From: Roseobacter cerasinus
GTDB lineage: Bacteria > Pseudomonadota > Alphaproteobacteria > Rhodobacterales > Rhodobacteraceae
Reading direction: 5' to 3'
DNA: 64,000 nucleotides
Assembly (NCBI RefSeq): GCF_009811755.1
Contig: NZ_BLIV01000004.1
Coordinates: forward strand, 1-64,000
How positions within the stretch are numbered: position 1 is the first letter of the stretch; every line of letters begins with the position of its first letter. A program made the position numbers and the translations under genes. The notes below the pieces were generated by a model that was given only the letters and a program-made list of their open reading frames with translations, searched no databases and was not told the DNA's origin. Of the stretch, positions 51,547 to 60,086 are shown in pieces.

Positions 51547-52788
51547 TCAGGGGTCGTTTCGGAAACTATCCCGCAGGCGCGCGAAAAAGCCGGTGGGCTT
51601 TGGCGCTTCCGGTGCAGCTTTGGGGCGCCCGGAGACCCAGACTTCGATGCGTTGGGTATTGCCATTGCCTTGGGTGAAGTCGCGGGCTTCCACACCAAGC
51701 TTTTCCGCGACCGCCTGGGCAAGTGAGGCCGTTTCGGGGCTGTAGTAGCGCAAATGCGTCTTTGAAACGCGAAACCCCTCGCGACCGATACCCGCGAGGA
51801 TCACGCCGGAGCCTTCCAACTGCGCCACCTGCGCGTTCAGCTTGGACTGTGTCAGCCCATCAGGCGCATGCAGGAAAAACTCCGCCCCCAAGGGTGCCGG
51901 CCCCGCTTGGCTGACAAAGGTCGCGTCTTTATCCTGCGGTTGCGCCAGTGCCTGCGGTGCTGCGGACCCGGCGACCCAAAGCCTGCCCGAAGATGGAAAA
52001 AGATCTGGAGGGCGCGCCCCAGGCACAGTCGCAGCGATCAGACGTGCTGCCTCGTCCAGTGCACCCAGAACCTCTGGCGCGGCTGCCACTGCGGGGGCCG
52101 CGTCCTGTTCTGCGACAGTGTCTCGCAGCGGCTGAGCGGGCGGGCGCAGCACGGCGGGTCTGGCATAAGCCTGTGAGGCTGGTTCAATTGCCGGGAGTGG
52201 ATCAGCGACCATGGGGTGCGCTTCAACCGGATAAAGCGCAGGTGTCCAGTAAGAGGCATCTGCCATCTCAACCCCCTCCGAAACTGGCGCTGGTGGGGCG
52301 AGAGCGGGCGTGGCGGATGTGTTGGTGAGCGGCTGGACAAGGCTGGTGATTGCGGTGTCAGGCGTGGGGGCTGTTTGCGTGGGGGCAGGCGCGACCGTGG
52401 TCTCGATGGTGGGGCTGGTTCTCGCGCCAAACAGAAAGCCAAGTCCAATCACAGCGCCGAAGGCAAGGCCTGCCGCAGCGGAGAATACCAGCGTCACGGG
52501 CGGCGCGGCGTTTGTGATCCGCAACGGAAGGCCGGGCGATGCTTGTGACGACCCGCCTGCGGTGCGGTCTGGAGGCATGTCATCTTGTGGTTTCGGCCAT
52601 GGCCCGATCAGCGGCGCGGGGGTCTTCTCCGCAGTGTTGGTGCGTTGGCGCGAAAGCGCTTGTTCCCGCTTGGCTCTGGCCTCTCGCAGTCGTGTTTCCC
52701 AATCTGGTGGTGGGACTGGCGATCCGGCTGTGACGCCTCGGGAGACGCCCGCAGGCGCCTTAGCCTCGCCCGGCGAAATTTTGGACAT
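51547..52788 (-). CDS. membrane-anchored protein with LytR_C-like C-terminal domain
   Basis: The gene encodes 413 aa from MSKISPGEAKAPAG. It has a charged, proline-rich cytoplasmic N-terminus (about 1-95), one membrane helix (VTLVFSAAAGLAFGAVIGLG) and a long Pro/Ala/Thr-rich periplasmic linker. A folded C-terminal domain (ALGAEFFLHAPDGLTQSKLN...SKTHLRYYSPETASLAQAVAEKLG) is reminiscent of LytR_C/SPOR-type cell-wall domains. I am not sure of the domain. The architecture suggests an envelope role. Confidence 0.7.
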   Translation of the reverse strand: MSKISPGEAKAPAGVSRGVTAGSPVPPPDWETRLREARAKREQALSRQRTNTAEKTPAPLIGPWPKPQDDMPPDRTAGGSSQASPGLPLRITNAAPPVTLVFSAAAGLAFGAVIGLGFLFGARTSPTIETTVAPAPTQTAPTPDTAITSLVQPLTNTSATPALAPPAPVSEGVEMADASYWTPALYPVEAHPMVADPLPAIEPASQAYARPAVLRPPAQPLRDTVAEQDAAPAVAAAPEVLGALDEAARLIAATVPGARPPDLFPSSGRLWVAGSAAPQALAQPQDKDATFVSQAGPAPLGAEFFLHAPDGLTQSKLNAQVAQLEGSGVILAGIGREGFRVSKTHLRYYSPETASLAQAVAEKLGVEARDFTQGNGNTQRIEVWVSGRPKAAPEAPKPTGFFARLRDSFRNDP

Positions 52789-53107
52789 GTTTGAGATCCC
52801 CCTCGAAGAGACGCAGTTCAGGAAAAACTTGTCAAAAACCTGCACCCGTCCCGCTTGGGGAAACCACGAACCCTCCACACCCAAGGCCTTCTGATATCAC
52901 GACAAATGCGACCTGTGGTGACCAGATTGCTACAGTCAGGCGCGAAAGCGGTCGTGCCTTTGCCGTTTCGGCAAAGATCCGCCCATGACCAGGATCAGGG
53001 TATCCGGAGGGGTGATGCGTCACAAATCTGCGATGCGGCTTGTGTTTCGGCGGCAGTGCGGGTCTGCTGCCGACCTGGCGAGATTTGAGTGCGCGGTTGG
53101 GGGGAGG
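52789..53107. other. 319-bp divergent spacer
   Basis: The spacer separates the membrane protein (minus) and the UDG-family gene (plus). It holds a TTGACA on the minus strand (52830-52835) without a clear -10. There is a 4-bp-arm palindrome GTGATGCGTCAC at 53012-53023, and a GGAGG 4 bases before an in-frame ATG at 53015, which could be an alternative start of the downstream gene. No separate gene is seen. Confidence 0.35.
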
Positions 53108-53704
53108 ATGTCACAGTCTTTGCAGACATTGGTGTCGGACATGGCGGCGTGCACGATATGCAAGGGGCTGCCGCTGGGGCCGCGCCCGATCTTCCAACTG
53201 GACGCCGAGGCGCGGTTGCTGATTGTCGGGCAAGCTCCCGGGCGTATCACGCATCACAAGGCCCGCCCCTTTGATGACCCGTCCGGCGAACGGCTGCGCA
53301 ACTGGCTGGGCGTGGATCGTACAACATTTTTTGGCGATCCCCGGATTGGCATCTTTCCCATGGGGCTGTGCTTTCCCGGGTCCGGCAAGGGCGGCGATGC
53401 GCCGCCACGGCCAGAATGTGCAGCGACCTGGCGGGCGCCGGTGATCGCGGCCCTGCCGCAGGTGGAGCTGACGTTGGTGCTTGGCCGCTACGCGATTGAA
53501 TGGCATCGGCCAGACCTGAAGGGTAAGCCCGTGACGCAAGCCGTGGCGGCCTGTGCGCGCGGAGAGGATGGCGTCTTTGTCCTGCCGCATCCCAGCCCCC
53601 GGAACAATCGCTGGCTGCGTCAGAACGATTGGTTCGAAGCTGAGGTTGTGCCGCGCATTCGGGCGCGCGTGGCCGAACTGCTGGACCACACACCGCCGGT
53701 TTGA
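53108..53704 (+). CDS. uracil-DNA glycosylase family protein
   Basis: The gene encodes 198 aa. UDG-superfamily motifs: LLIVGQAPGRITHHKARPFD with DPSGERLRNWLG (uracil pocket) and VLPHPSPRNNRW (the HPS motif). Cysteines in ACTICKGLP, GLCFPG and RPECAATW could form an iron-sulfur site as in families 4/5. The start at 53108 fits homologous length, but its purine run abuts the ATG. The ATG at 53015 is better spaced and would add 31 residues. Confidence 0.85.
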   Translation: MSQSLQTLVSDMAACTICKGLPLGPRPIFQLDAEARLLIVGQAPGRITHHKARPFDDPSGERLRNWLGVDRTTFFGDPRIGIFPMGLCFPGSGKGGDAPPRPECAATWRAPVIAALPQVELTLVLGRYAIEWHRPDLKGKPVTQAVAACARGEDGVFVLPHPSPRNNRWLRQNDWFEAEVVPRIRARVAELLDHTPPV

Positions 53705-53848
53705 GCCAGAGAGGCGTCACGGTCGGATTTCCGGATGGTCTTGGGGTGTCGGCGGACCTATATCACGCGACATGCAGATTTCTTGCCACCCCCCCTCCGT
53801 CCGCGCCTCTGAACAGGCATGTCGCCCGCCCACCAAGGGGAATCTGTG

Positions 53849-54643
53849 ATGGGCGAGACCACAGCGCTCGACACAGCCCATGCGGCGATGCAGCAGGCGC
53901 CGGAGGATGATGCCGCGCGGCTGCGCTTTTACGACCAGCTGGCGCAAAGCGAGCTGTTCCTGATGCTGGCTGATGAGGCAGGTGAGGATGATCAGATCAC
54001 GCCCGAAATTTTCGCGATCGGCGACGACCAATATGTGCTGGTGTTCGACCGCGAGGCGCGGCTGGCGGAGTTTGCGGGGCAGGTGGTGCCTTACGTCGCG
54101 CTTTCGGGCCGCAGCATCGCGGCCATGTTAGCGGAGCAGGGCATCGGGCTGGCTGTGAATTTGGACGTGGCTCCCTCTTCCATCCTGCTGCCAGAGGCGG
54201 CGGTGCGCTGGCTGAACGACACGCTGGACCATGCGCCGGACGAGGTGGAGTTGGCCATCGCCGAAGTGCATGCACCCGCAGGGTTGCCCGAAGCGCTGCT
54301 CACCGCGCTGGACGGCAAGCTTGCCACCGCCATGGGGCTCGCACAAAGTGCCTATCTGGTCGGCGTGACCCATGCCTCAGGCACGCGCGGGCATATGCTG
54401 GGGTTCGTCGGTGCGGTGCCCGAGGCGCAGGATGCGCTGACCCAAGCCGCCTCCGAGGCGCTGACGTTTTCGGGCATCGCGGCGGGCGCCATGGACGTGG
54501 GCTTCTTTCGCGTCAGCGATGCGATTGTGCCGCGCCTGCACAAGGTTGGCCTGCGGTTTGACCTGCCGCAGTTGCAGGACCCCACGGTGCAGGCGGTCAC
54601 CATGCCCGGGGCTGACCCGGACAAACCGCCGCGCCTGCGGTGA
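53849..54643 (+). CDS. SseB-like protein
   Basis: The gene encodes 264 aa. An N-terminal SseB domain (LRFYDQLAQSELFLMLADEA, YVLVFDREARLAEFAG, YVALSGRSIAAMLAEQGIGLAVNLD) is followed by a second domain with EALLTALDGKLATAMGLAQSAYLV and GHMLGFVGAVPEAQD. SseB-type proteins are cytosolic and of unclear function (named after an E. coli sulfurtransferase-associated gene). No membrane segment is seen. Confidence 0.82.
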   Translation: MGETTALDTAHAAMQQAPEDDAARLRFYDQLAQSELFLMLADEAGEDDQITPEIFAIGDDQYVLVFDREARLAEFAGQVVPYVALSGRSIAAMLAEQGIGLAVNLDVAPSSILLPEAAVRWLNDTLDHAPDEVELAIAEVHAPAGLPEALLTALDGKLATAMGLAQSAYLVGVTHASGTRGHMLGFVGAVPEAQDALTQAASEALTFSGIAAGAMDVGFFRVSDAIVPRLHKVGLRFDLPQLQDPTVQAVTMPGADPDKPPRLR

Positions 54644-54650
54644 GCCGACC

Positions 54651-54668
54651 TTCACGTGGCGTTCACGT
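54651..54668 (+). promoter_or_regulatory. direct repeat TTCACGT-N4-TTCACGT
   Basis: Two identical 7-mers at 54651-54657 and 54662-54668 repeat with an 11-base period, one DNA turn, as OmpR/PhoB-type response regulators need. They lie 133 bases before the YHS protein start, just after sseB, in a spacer with no other gene. Confidence 0.5.
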
Positions 54669-54800
54669 AAAACGCGATCGTTTTCACAAGGATGAGAGGG
54701 GCTGACACAAGGGGTGCACAGCGCGCGGATTGCTCTCTACATCTGTGCGGGAGTTCAAACCCCTCCAAAGAAACCTTCTTGAAGATTAGGAGTTGTCTAC

Positions 54801-55325
54801 ATGAATCGCTTCCCTCTGAAACTCGCAGGCATCGCCGTTGCCCTGACCATGGCCAGCTCGGCCTTTGCCGGTGATCAGTATCTGGATCCGACAGGCTATG
54901 CCGTTTCAGGCTTTGATGTCGTGGCGTATTTCGATCTGGAGCAGAACCCGGTTGGCACCGCGCAGCCCGAAGCGGTCCCGGGTGACAAGGACATCACCTC
55001 GACCTACAATGGTGCGAAGTTTGCGTTCTCGACCGAAGCGAACAAGGCGAAGTTCGATGCCAACCCTGAAAAATACGCGCCGCAGTACGATGGTCACTGC
55101 GCCTATGGTGTCGCCAAGGGTGGCAAGGTGCCCGGCAACCCGCATCTGTGGCGGATCGTTGACGACAAACTCTATCTCAACATCACCAAGAATGTGGTGG
55201 GCTTCTGGGAAGAGGACATCTCCGGGAATATCGAACTGGCGCAGGGCAACTGGGTCGGGATCGAGGCGGATCCTGCCTCCGACAGGGCGATCCCCCAGTT
55301 TGAGAGCCCCGCTCCGGTCAACTGA
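54801..55325 (+). CDS. secreted YHS domain-containing protein
   Basis: The gene encodes 174 aa. The signal peptide (LAGIAVALTMASSAFAGD) is followed by a YHS-type domain: GYAVSGFDVVAYFDLEQNP, STYNGAKFAFSTEANKAKFDANPEKYAPQYDGHCAYGVAKG. The YDGHCAYG segment is the YHS core with a Cys that could bind metal. Related proteins appear with metal or sulfur chemistry. It is the first gene of a three-gene operon with a rhodanese (2 bp gap) and an esterase. Confidence 0.88.
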   Translation: MNRFPLKLAGIAVALTMASSAFAGDQYLDPTGYAVSGFDVVAYFDLEQNPVGTAQPEAVPGDKDITSTYNGAKFAFSTEANKAKFDANPEKYAPQYDGHCAYGVAKGGKVPGNPHLWRIVDDKLYLNITKNVVGFWEEDISGNIELAQGNWVGIEADPASDRAIPQFESPAPVN

Positions 55326-55327
55326 TC

Positions 55328-55816
55328 ATGGCTGAGAAGCACCTGCCTTCTCAACGGACCTCGGCGCGCCTGTCGCGCCGGGGTCTTTTGGCGCTTGGCG
55401 GCATCGGCGTGGTCACGGCGGGCGCTTTTGCGGCGCGCTGGTTCAATATCTGGGCGGACACCGGGGGAAACGCTTTGAGCGCCCCGGACGCGCATGCCGC
55501 TGCGGTGGCTGGAGACATCCTTCTGGTCGATATTCGGCGGCCCGACGAATGGGCGCGCACGGGTGTCGGTGAGGGGGCCGTCCCGCTGGACATGCGCCGC
55601 GATGATTTTGTTGAGGCGCTTCTGTCGGAAGTGCAGCGTGACACCAACCGGCCTGTCGCGCTGATCTGCGCGCGCGGGGTCCGCTCGCGACATCTCAGCG
55701 CGCGGCTGCTTGACGCGGGGTTCACCCGTATCATCGACGTGCCGGAGGGTATGTTGGGTTCAGGCGCGGGGCCCGGCTGGGTCAAACGCGGGCTGCCGGT
55801 ACAAAAGGTGGGATAA
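55328..55816 (+). CDS. rhodanese-like protein with twin-arginine signal
   Basis: The gene encodes 162 aa. The N-terminus SARLSRRGLLALGGIGVV is a Tat-type signal/anchor. The rhodanese domain has DILLVDIRRPDEWARTGVGE and the active-site loop LICARGVRSRHLSARL with the sulfur-carrying Cys. It likely transfers sulfur outside the cytoplasm. It is tightly spaced between the YHS and esterase genes (2 bp and 1 bp), so co-translated. Confidence 0.88.
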   Translation: MAEKHLPSQRTSARLSRRGLLALGGIGVVTAGAFAARWFNIWADTGGNALSAPDAHAAAVAGDILLVDIRRPDEWARTGVGEGAVPLDMRRDDFVEALLSEVQRDTNRPVALICARGVRSRHLSARLLDAGFTRIIDVPEGMLGSGAGPGWVKRGLPVQKVG

Positions 55817-55817
55817 G

Positions 55818-56648
55818 ATGAGATTGGCATTGGCCGCGTTGACGCTGCTGCTTGGCGCTGAGGCGGCGGTGGCCGCCTGCGGCACAGATGAGGCGGCGTG
55901 CGAGGTGGACCTTGGCGTCTATCACGCACAGGTCCCGGAGGGCGATATCAAGGGTGCGATCCTCTATCTGCACGGGTTTGGCGGCAGTGGAGAGGGCGCG
56001 CTCGGGCCGCGCGACTGGGTAAACACGGCCTTGGCGCGGGGCTATGTGCTGATTGCACCCGACGGGCTGCCCATTGCCGAAGGGCGCGGACGGGGCTGGT
56101 CCTTCGTTCCGGGACGGCCCGAACGGCGGGATGAACATGCGTTCCTGAGGTCTGTGCGTGATGATGCAGCCGCCCGCTTTGGCTTTGACGCAGATGAAAT
56201 GATCCTCAGTGGGTTTTCCATTGGCGGCTCCATGACGTCTTACATGGCCTGCGAGGCGCCCAAGAGCTTTGCGGCTTATGCCCCTGTGGCGGGCGGGTTC
56301 TGGCGACCACATCCGACGGCGTGCTCCGGCCCTGTGCGGTTGTTGCACACACATGGATGGACCGACGGAACCGTGCCGCTGGAAGGTCGTGTGCTGCGCG
56401 GCGGTGATGCCACCAACCCCGAGGCGCTGATGCAAGGAGATATCTTCTACACTCTGCGCATGTGGCGCGAGGTGAACGCCTGCAACCAGCTGCGGGCGGA
56501 CCGGTTTGTCACGCAGGGCCCGTTCATGCGGCGCGCCTGGGACCGGTGCGCAGAAGGGTCAGCGTTGGAGTTTGCCTTGTTCCCTGGGGGTCATGTGGTC
56601 CCAAGCGGCTGGGCCGATATGATGCTTGACTGGTACGAAAGCCTCTAA
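55818..56648 (+). CDS. secreted alpha/beta-hydrolase (PHB depolymerase/LpqC-type esterase)
   Basis: The gene encodes 276 aa with a signal peptide (LALAALTLLLGAEAAVAACG). The fold is ILYLHGFGGSGEGALGP, nucleophile Ser in LSGFSIGGSMTSYMAC, Asp region HTHGWTDGTVPLEG and catalytic His in FPGGHVVPSGW. Cysteine pairs suggest disulfides. It belongs to the LpqC group of poly(3-hydroxybutyrate) depolymerase-like esterases; the substrate is unknown. It is last in the YHS-rhodanese operon. Confidence 0.87.
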   Translation: MRLALAALTLLLGAEAAVAACGTDEAACEVDLGVYHAQVPEGDIKGAILYLHGFGGSGEGALGPRDWVNTALARGYVLIAPDGLPIAEGRGRGWSFVPGRPERRDEHAFLRSVRDDAAARFGFDADEMILSGFSIGGSMTSYMACEAPKSFAAYAPVAGGFWRPHPTACSGPVRLLHTHGWTDGTVPLEGRVLRGGDATNPEALMQGDIFYTLRMWREVNACNQLRADRFVTQGPFMRRAWDRCAEGSALEFALFPGGHVVPSGWADMMLDWYESL

Positions 56649-56664
56649 GGCCTTTTCGCGCCGG

Positions 56665-58578
56665 TCACTCCGCGGGAAGCTTGGACGCGTTCAGCAAAGT
56701 GCGCAGGCGCGACCGTTCTTCCCGCGCCCGCCCGACGATGGCGGGTTCGCGTATGGTTTGCGGGCAGTGCATCAGAAGCCCGCTGGGCAGACCTTGAGGC
56801 ATGGCCCAGCCACTGAGCGCCGAGAGCGGTATAGCAAGGCACAGGCTGGCCACAATCGGCAGCAGCCAGAGCGACACGAGGCCGCTGGCAAGCCCGGTCA
56901 GCAACACCAGCCCCAACAGCGTCTCAACCCAGTGGAAACGGACCAGTGTGCGCAACGGATAGTTCTGTGCATGGCGGGATTGCGCGGCCCAGGCGTCCGA
57001 CTGGCCCAGCAGAGCGCGGATGACCGCGCGGGTCTGCTGGATCATCAGGATTGGCGCATAGGCTATCGACAGCACGATCTCGACCAGGAAAGCCGTGAGG
57101 AAGGCGCTGCGGCCGCCATAGACCCGCGTCGCTTTGGGATGTAGCGCGATGATGCCTGCGCCCACAAGTTTCGGCGTCAGCAGCATCGCATACATGATCA
57201 TCAGGAAGACCGCAGAGTCGATATGGCTCATCTCGGGCGGCCAATCGGGGAACAGCGGGTTCGCCTCGTTGAAGTAGCGCACCACATTGGTCTCGGAATC
57301 GACGCCCAGAAGCGCCCAGATGACCAGCAGGACAAACCACGCGGGTGAGAGCAGATAGGCCACAGCGCCGTGGAACAGATGATAGCGCGAGACCGGGTGC
57401 AGACCCTTGGTGCCCAGCAGCCGCAGGTGTTGCAGGTTGCCACGGCACCAGCGCTGGTCGCGCAGCACATAGTCGATCAGCGTGCCGGGGGTCTCCTCAA
57501 AACTGCCCGAGACGCGCGGCAGGAAGCGCACCTGCCAGCCCGCGCGGCGCAAGAGCCCCGCTTCGACGAAGTCATGGCTGAGGATCAGCTCGGCTTTGCC
57601 GCGGCGCCCCTGCAGATAGGGCAGACCGGCGGATTCAGCGAAAGCACGGGTCCGGATGATTGCGTTGTGCCCCCAGTAGTTGCCCTCGGTACGGGCCCAT
57701 TTTGCCAACCCCTCGGCCAGCAGCCAGCCGTACGCAATGTTGGAGAACTGCTGCAGCCGGGCAAAGACCGTGCGCGCACCGATCAGCACCGGGAAGGTCT
57801 GGATGAGGCCCGCCTGCGGGTCGGTGCTCAGCTCATCGGCCATACGGTCGATGGCGCGGCCCGTCATCAGGCTGTCGGCATCCAGGACCACCATGGCTTC
57901 ATAGGCGGCGCCCCAACCGGTGATCCAGTCGACCAGATTGCCGACCTTCTTGTCGGTGTTCATTTCGCGGCGGCGGTAGTGCACGGCAAAGCCCTTCGGT
58001 GTCTGAGCGGCAAGAGCCGCGTAGGCGCGGCGCTCGTCTTCGGCGATCTGTGGATCGCGTGTGTCGGACAGCACAAAGAGCGTATATCGGTGGGGGCTGT
58101 TCTGGCGCGCAAGATCGTTCAGCATGGCGGCAGCATTGCCAAAGACATCGCTTGTCACTTCGTTGTAGATTGGCACCAGCAAGGCCACATCCATCGGCGT
58201 CACGTCACGCGGGCTGCGGGTTTCGGCCTTTTCGCGCGCCAGCAGGCCTGCGATGGCCACACCAACCGTGCTGACCGAGAGGGTCACCCAGATGAAGGTC
58301 ATGCCGATCAACGCCAGCAGCACCCACTCCAGTTGGGTCATCCCGGTCTCTGCCAGCCAGCCATACATGGCCGAGACCAGCAGACCGGTGCCCAGCAGCG
58401 CAGGCACAAACAGCGCGATACGCCACGCGAAGGTGCGCGTCGGGCCTTGCGTCGGAGCTATCCGCGCCTCGGGTCGGGCGGTCAAATCCTGCACCTGCAT
58501 GTGCAAAGGCTGGCGCGGCGGCATGCTGCTGACCGTCTGCTCAGATATGTCCAAGATATCCTTCACCCGGTTGTCCAT
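56665..58578 (-). CDS. opgH: glucan biosynthesis glucosyltransferase H
   Basis: The gene encodes 637 aa from the ATG at 58578 (a GTG 12 bases upstream is also in frame). It is a family-2 glycosyltransferase with eight or so membrane helices: YNEVTSDVFGNAAAML, MVVLDADSLMTGRAIDRM (metal Asp), LSHDFVEAGLLRRAGW and the acceptor/processivity motif QRWCRGNLQHLRL. It builds the beta-glucan backbone of osmoregulated periplasmic glucans from UDP-glucose. It overlaps the opgG end by 16 bases. Confidence 0.94.
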   Translation of the reverse strand: MDNRVKDILDISEQTVSSMPPRQPLHMQVQDLTARPEARIAPTQGPTRTFAWRIALFVPALLGTGLLVSAMYGWLAETGMTQLEWVLLALIGMTFIWVTLSVSTVGVAIAGLLAREKAETRSPRDVTPMDVALLVPIYNEVTSDVFGNAAAMLNDLARQNSPHRYTLFVLSDTRDPQIAEDERRAYAALAAQTPKGFAVHYRRREMNTDKKVGNLVDWITGWGAAYEAMVVLDADSLMTGRAIDRMADELSTDPQAGLIQTFPVLIGARTVFARLQQFSNIAYGWLLAEGLAKWARTEGNYWGHNAIIRTRAFAESAGLPYLQGRRGKAELILSHDFVEAGLLRRAGWQVRFLPRVSGSFEETPGTLIDYVLRDQRWCRGNLQHLRLLGTKGLHPVSRYHLFHGAVAYLLSPAWFVLLVIWALLGVDSETNVVRYFNEANPLFPDWPPEMSHIDSAVFLMIMYAMLLTPKLVGAGIIALHPKATRVYGGRSAFLTAFLVEIVLSIAYAPILMIQQTRAVIRALLGQSDAWAAQSRHAQNYPLRTLVRFHWVETLLGLVLLTGLASGLVSLWLLPIVASLCLAIPLSALSGWAMPQGLPSGLLMHCPQTIREPAIVGRAREERSRLRTLLNASKLPAE

Positions 58579-60086
58579 CTGTAAAGCCACACTTCGCTGA
58601 GTGGGGCGCCATCCAGCCGCAATTGCGCCCGGAATTCGATGTTGCGCGCCTCACCCGGCTCAAAGGTGAACGCGAGGCGAGGGCCATTGGTTTCCGGGTT
58701 TCTTTGCACAAGACCAGGGCTCAGCGAGCCTCCGCCGCTGCGCAGCACGATATCCACGCCGGAGAGGTCTTTGGGCACATTCGGGCCATCCTCGAAATCG
58801 ATGGTCACTATCTTGCCGCCTTCCGGCCGCCCGCCCAGGGCAGTGCCCAGGACCCGCAGGGGTCGATTGGCATGCGGCGCGGGGTCGTGGCCCCAGTGCA
58901 TCAGGTAGTTTATCTTGTGGCTTGTGCCCGCAGGTATGGCCTCGGACGGGCGCCAGTACGCGACAATATTGTCGTAAATCTCCAGATCCGCCGGGATCTC
59001 CACCAGCGTGACCGCGCCCCTGCCCCAGTCTTCTTGCGGCGTGATCCAGAGCGAGGGGCGTTCGTGATAGAGCGCCTCAAGATCTGCGAAATCGCGGAAG
59101 TTGCGGGCGCGCTGCATCAGGCCAAAGCCACGCGGATTGGTGTCGACGAAAGAGCTGATCTGAAGGTTGACCGGGTTGGCAAGCGGGCGCCAGATGGTCT
59201 CGCCATTGCCGTTGTAGATCAGCAAGCCATCGCTGTCGTGCACCGCCGGGCGGAAGTCATCGAAGCGTTGGCGCATGGTCTCATCAAAGAGGAACATGGA
59301 GGTCAGCGGCGCGATCCCCACATGCTCCAGATCGGTGCGGGCGAAAATCTCGGCCGAGACAACCATGCGCAGCGTATCGCCATGGCTGATGTCAAAGCGG
59401 TAGGCCCCGGTGCAGCTTGGGCTGTCGAGCAGCGCGTGCAGCACAACTGACCCCGCGCCCGGTTGCGGGGTTTCCATCCAGAAGGCGGTGAAGTCAGGGA
59501 ATTCCTCTCCCATCGGGTCAGCGGTCTTGAGCGCGAGGCCGCGAGCAGAGAGCCCGTAGATCTCGCCGGTGCCGATGCCACGGAAATAGCTTGCCCCCTG
59601 AAACACCGCGTATTCCTGGAAGATACCCGGTTGTTCCAGCTCGGCCCGCAGGCGCAGGCCCGAATAGCCCAGCGTGGCGTCAAGCTCGACTTCGGGAAAT
59701 TTGTCGGTTGTGTCGAAGAGCGCCATGTCGAAGGCGATGGGCCGGGCGCTTCCGTTCTCGACCACATTGACCTCAACGGCCTGCGGGAAATAGAGGCCGG
59801 GGGGGAAGAAATCGACCCGCTGCGGTCTGTCGGAGCCGGCCCAAAGTGCGTTGCGCCCGTCAAACCAGATCTTGCGATACTGGTCATAAGTCAGGTTTTG
59901 CCAGCTTTCGGGGATCATCGGGCGCGGTTTGTACTTGGCCTCGGCCAGCGCCTTGGCGCGGGCGCGCACGGTCGAGGCATCAAACGGCTGTGCATCGCCC
60001 AGCTGCAGGCCCGGCTCTGCAGCGAAGCCTGCGCCGGGCACGGCGGCGAGCGCCGCAAGTGATTTCAGAACATCACGCCGCAACAT
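58563..60086 (-). CDS. opgG: glucan biosynthesis protein G
   Basis: The gene encodes 507 aa. The signal peptide (LKSLAALAAVPGAGFAAEP) is exported to the periplasm. The OpgG/MdoG beta-sandwich body is marked by WQNLTYDQYRKIWFDGRNAL, FPPGLYFPQAVEVNVVENG, PSLWITPQEDWGRGAVTLVE and NIVAYWRPSEAIPAGTSHKI. It shapes or branches the growing glucan. The start overlaps the opgC stop by one base (TGATG), and its end overlaps opgH. Confidence 0.95.
   Translation of the reverse strand: MLRRDVLKSLAALAAVPGAGFAAEPGLQLGDAQPFDASTVRARAKALAEAKYKPRPMIPESWQNLTYDQYRKIWFDGRNALWAGSDRPQRVDFFPPGLYFPQAVEVNVVENGSARPIAFDMALFDTTDKFPEVELDATLGYSGLRLRAELEQPGIFQEYAVFQGASYFRGIGTGEIYGLSARGLALKTADPMGEEFPDFTAFWMETPQPGAGSVVLHALLDSPSCTGAYRFDISHGDTLRMVVSAEIFARTDLEHVGIAPLTSMFLFDETMRQRFDDFRPAVHDSDGLLIYNGNGETIWRPLANPVNLQISSFVDTNPRGFGLMQRARNFRDFADLEALYHERPSLWITPQEDWGRGAVTLVEIPADLEIYDNIVAYWRPSEAIPAGTSHKINYLMHWGHDPAPHANRPLRVLGTALGGRPEGGKIVTIDFEDGPNVPKDLSGVDIVLRSGGGSLSPGLVQRNPETNGPRLAFTFEPGEARNIEFRAQLRLDGAPLSEVWLYRWTTG

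Noticed and set aside
53772-53849. 25-codon ORF ending in the sseB start (TGATG)
   Set aside because: It has no ribosome-binding site, and its composition (Pro/Cys/Arg mix) is not protein-like; the coupling is probably chance.
57370-58584. 404-codon open frame on the plus strand
   Set aside because: It is antisense to opgH, whose glycosyltransferase motifs are unmistakable.
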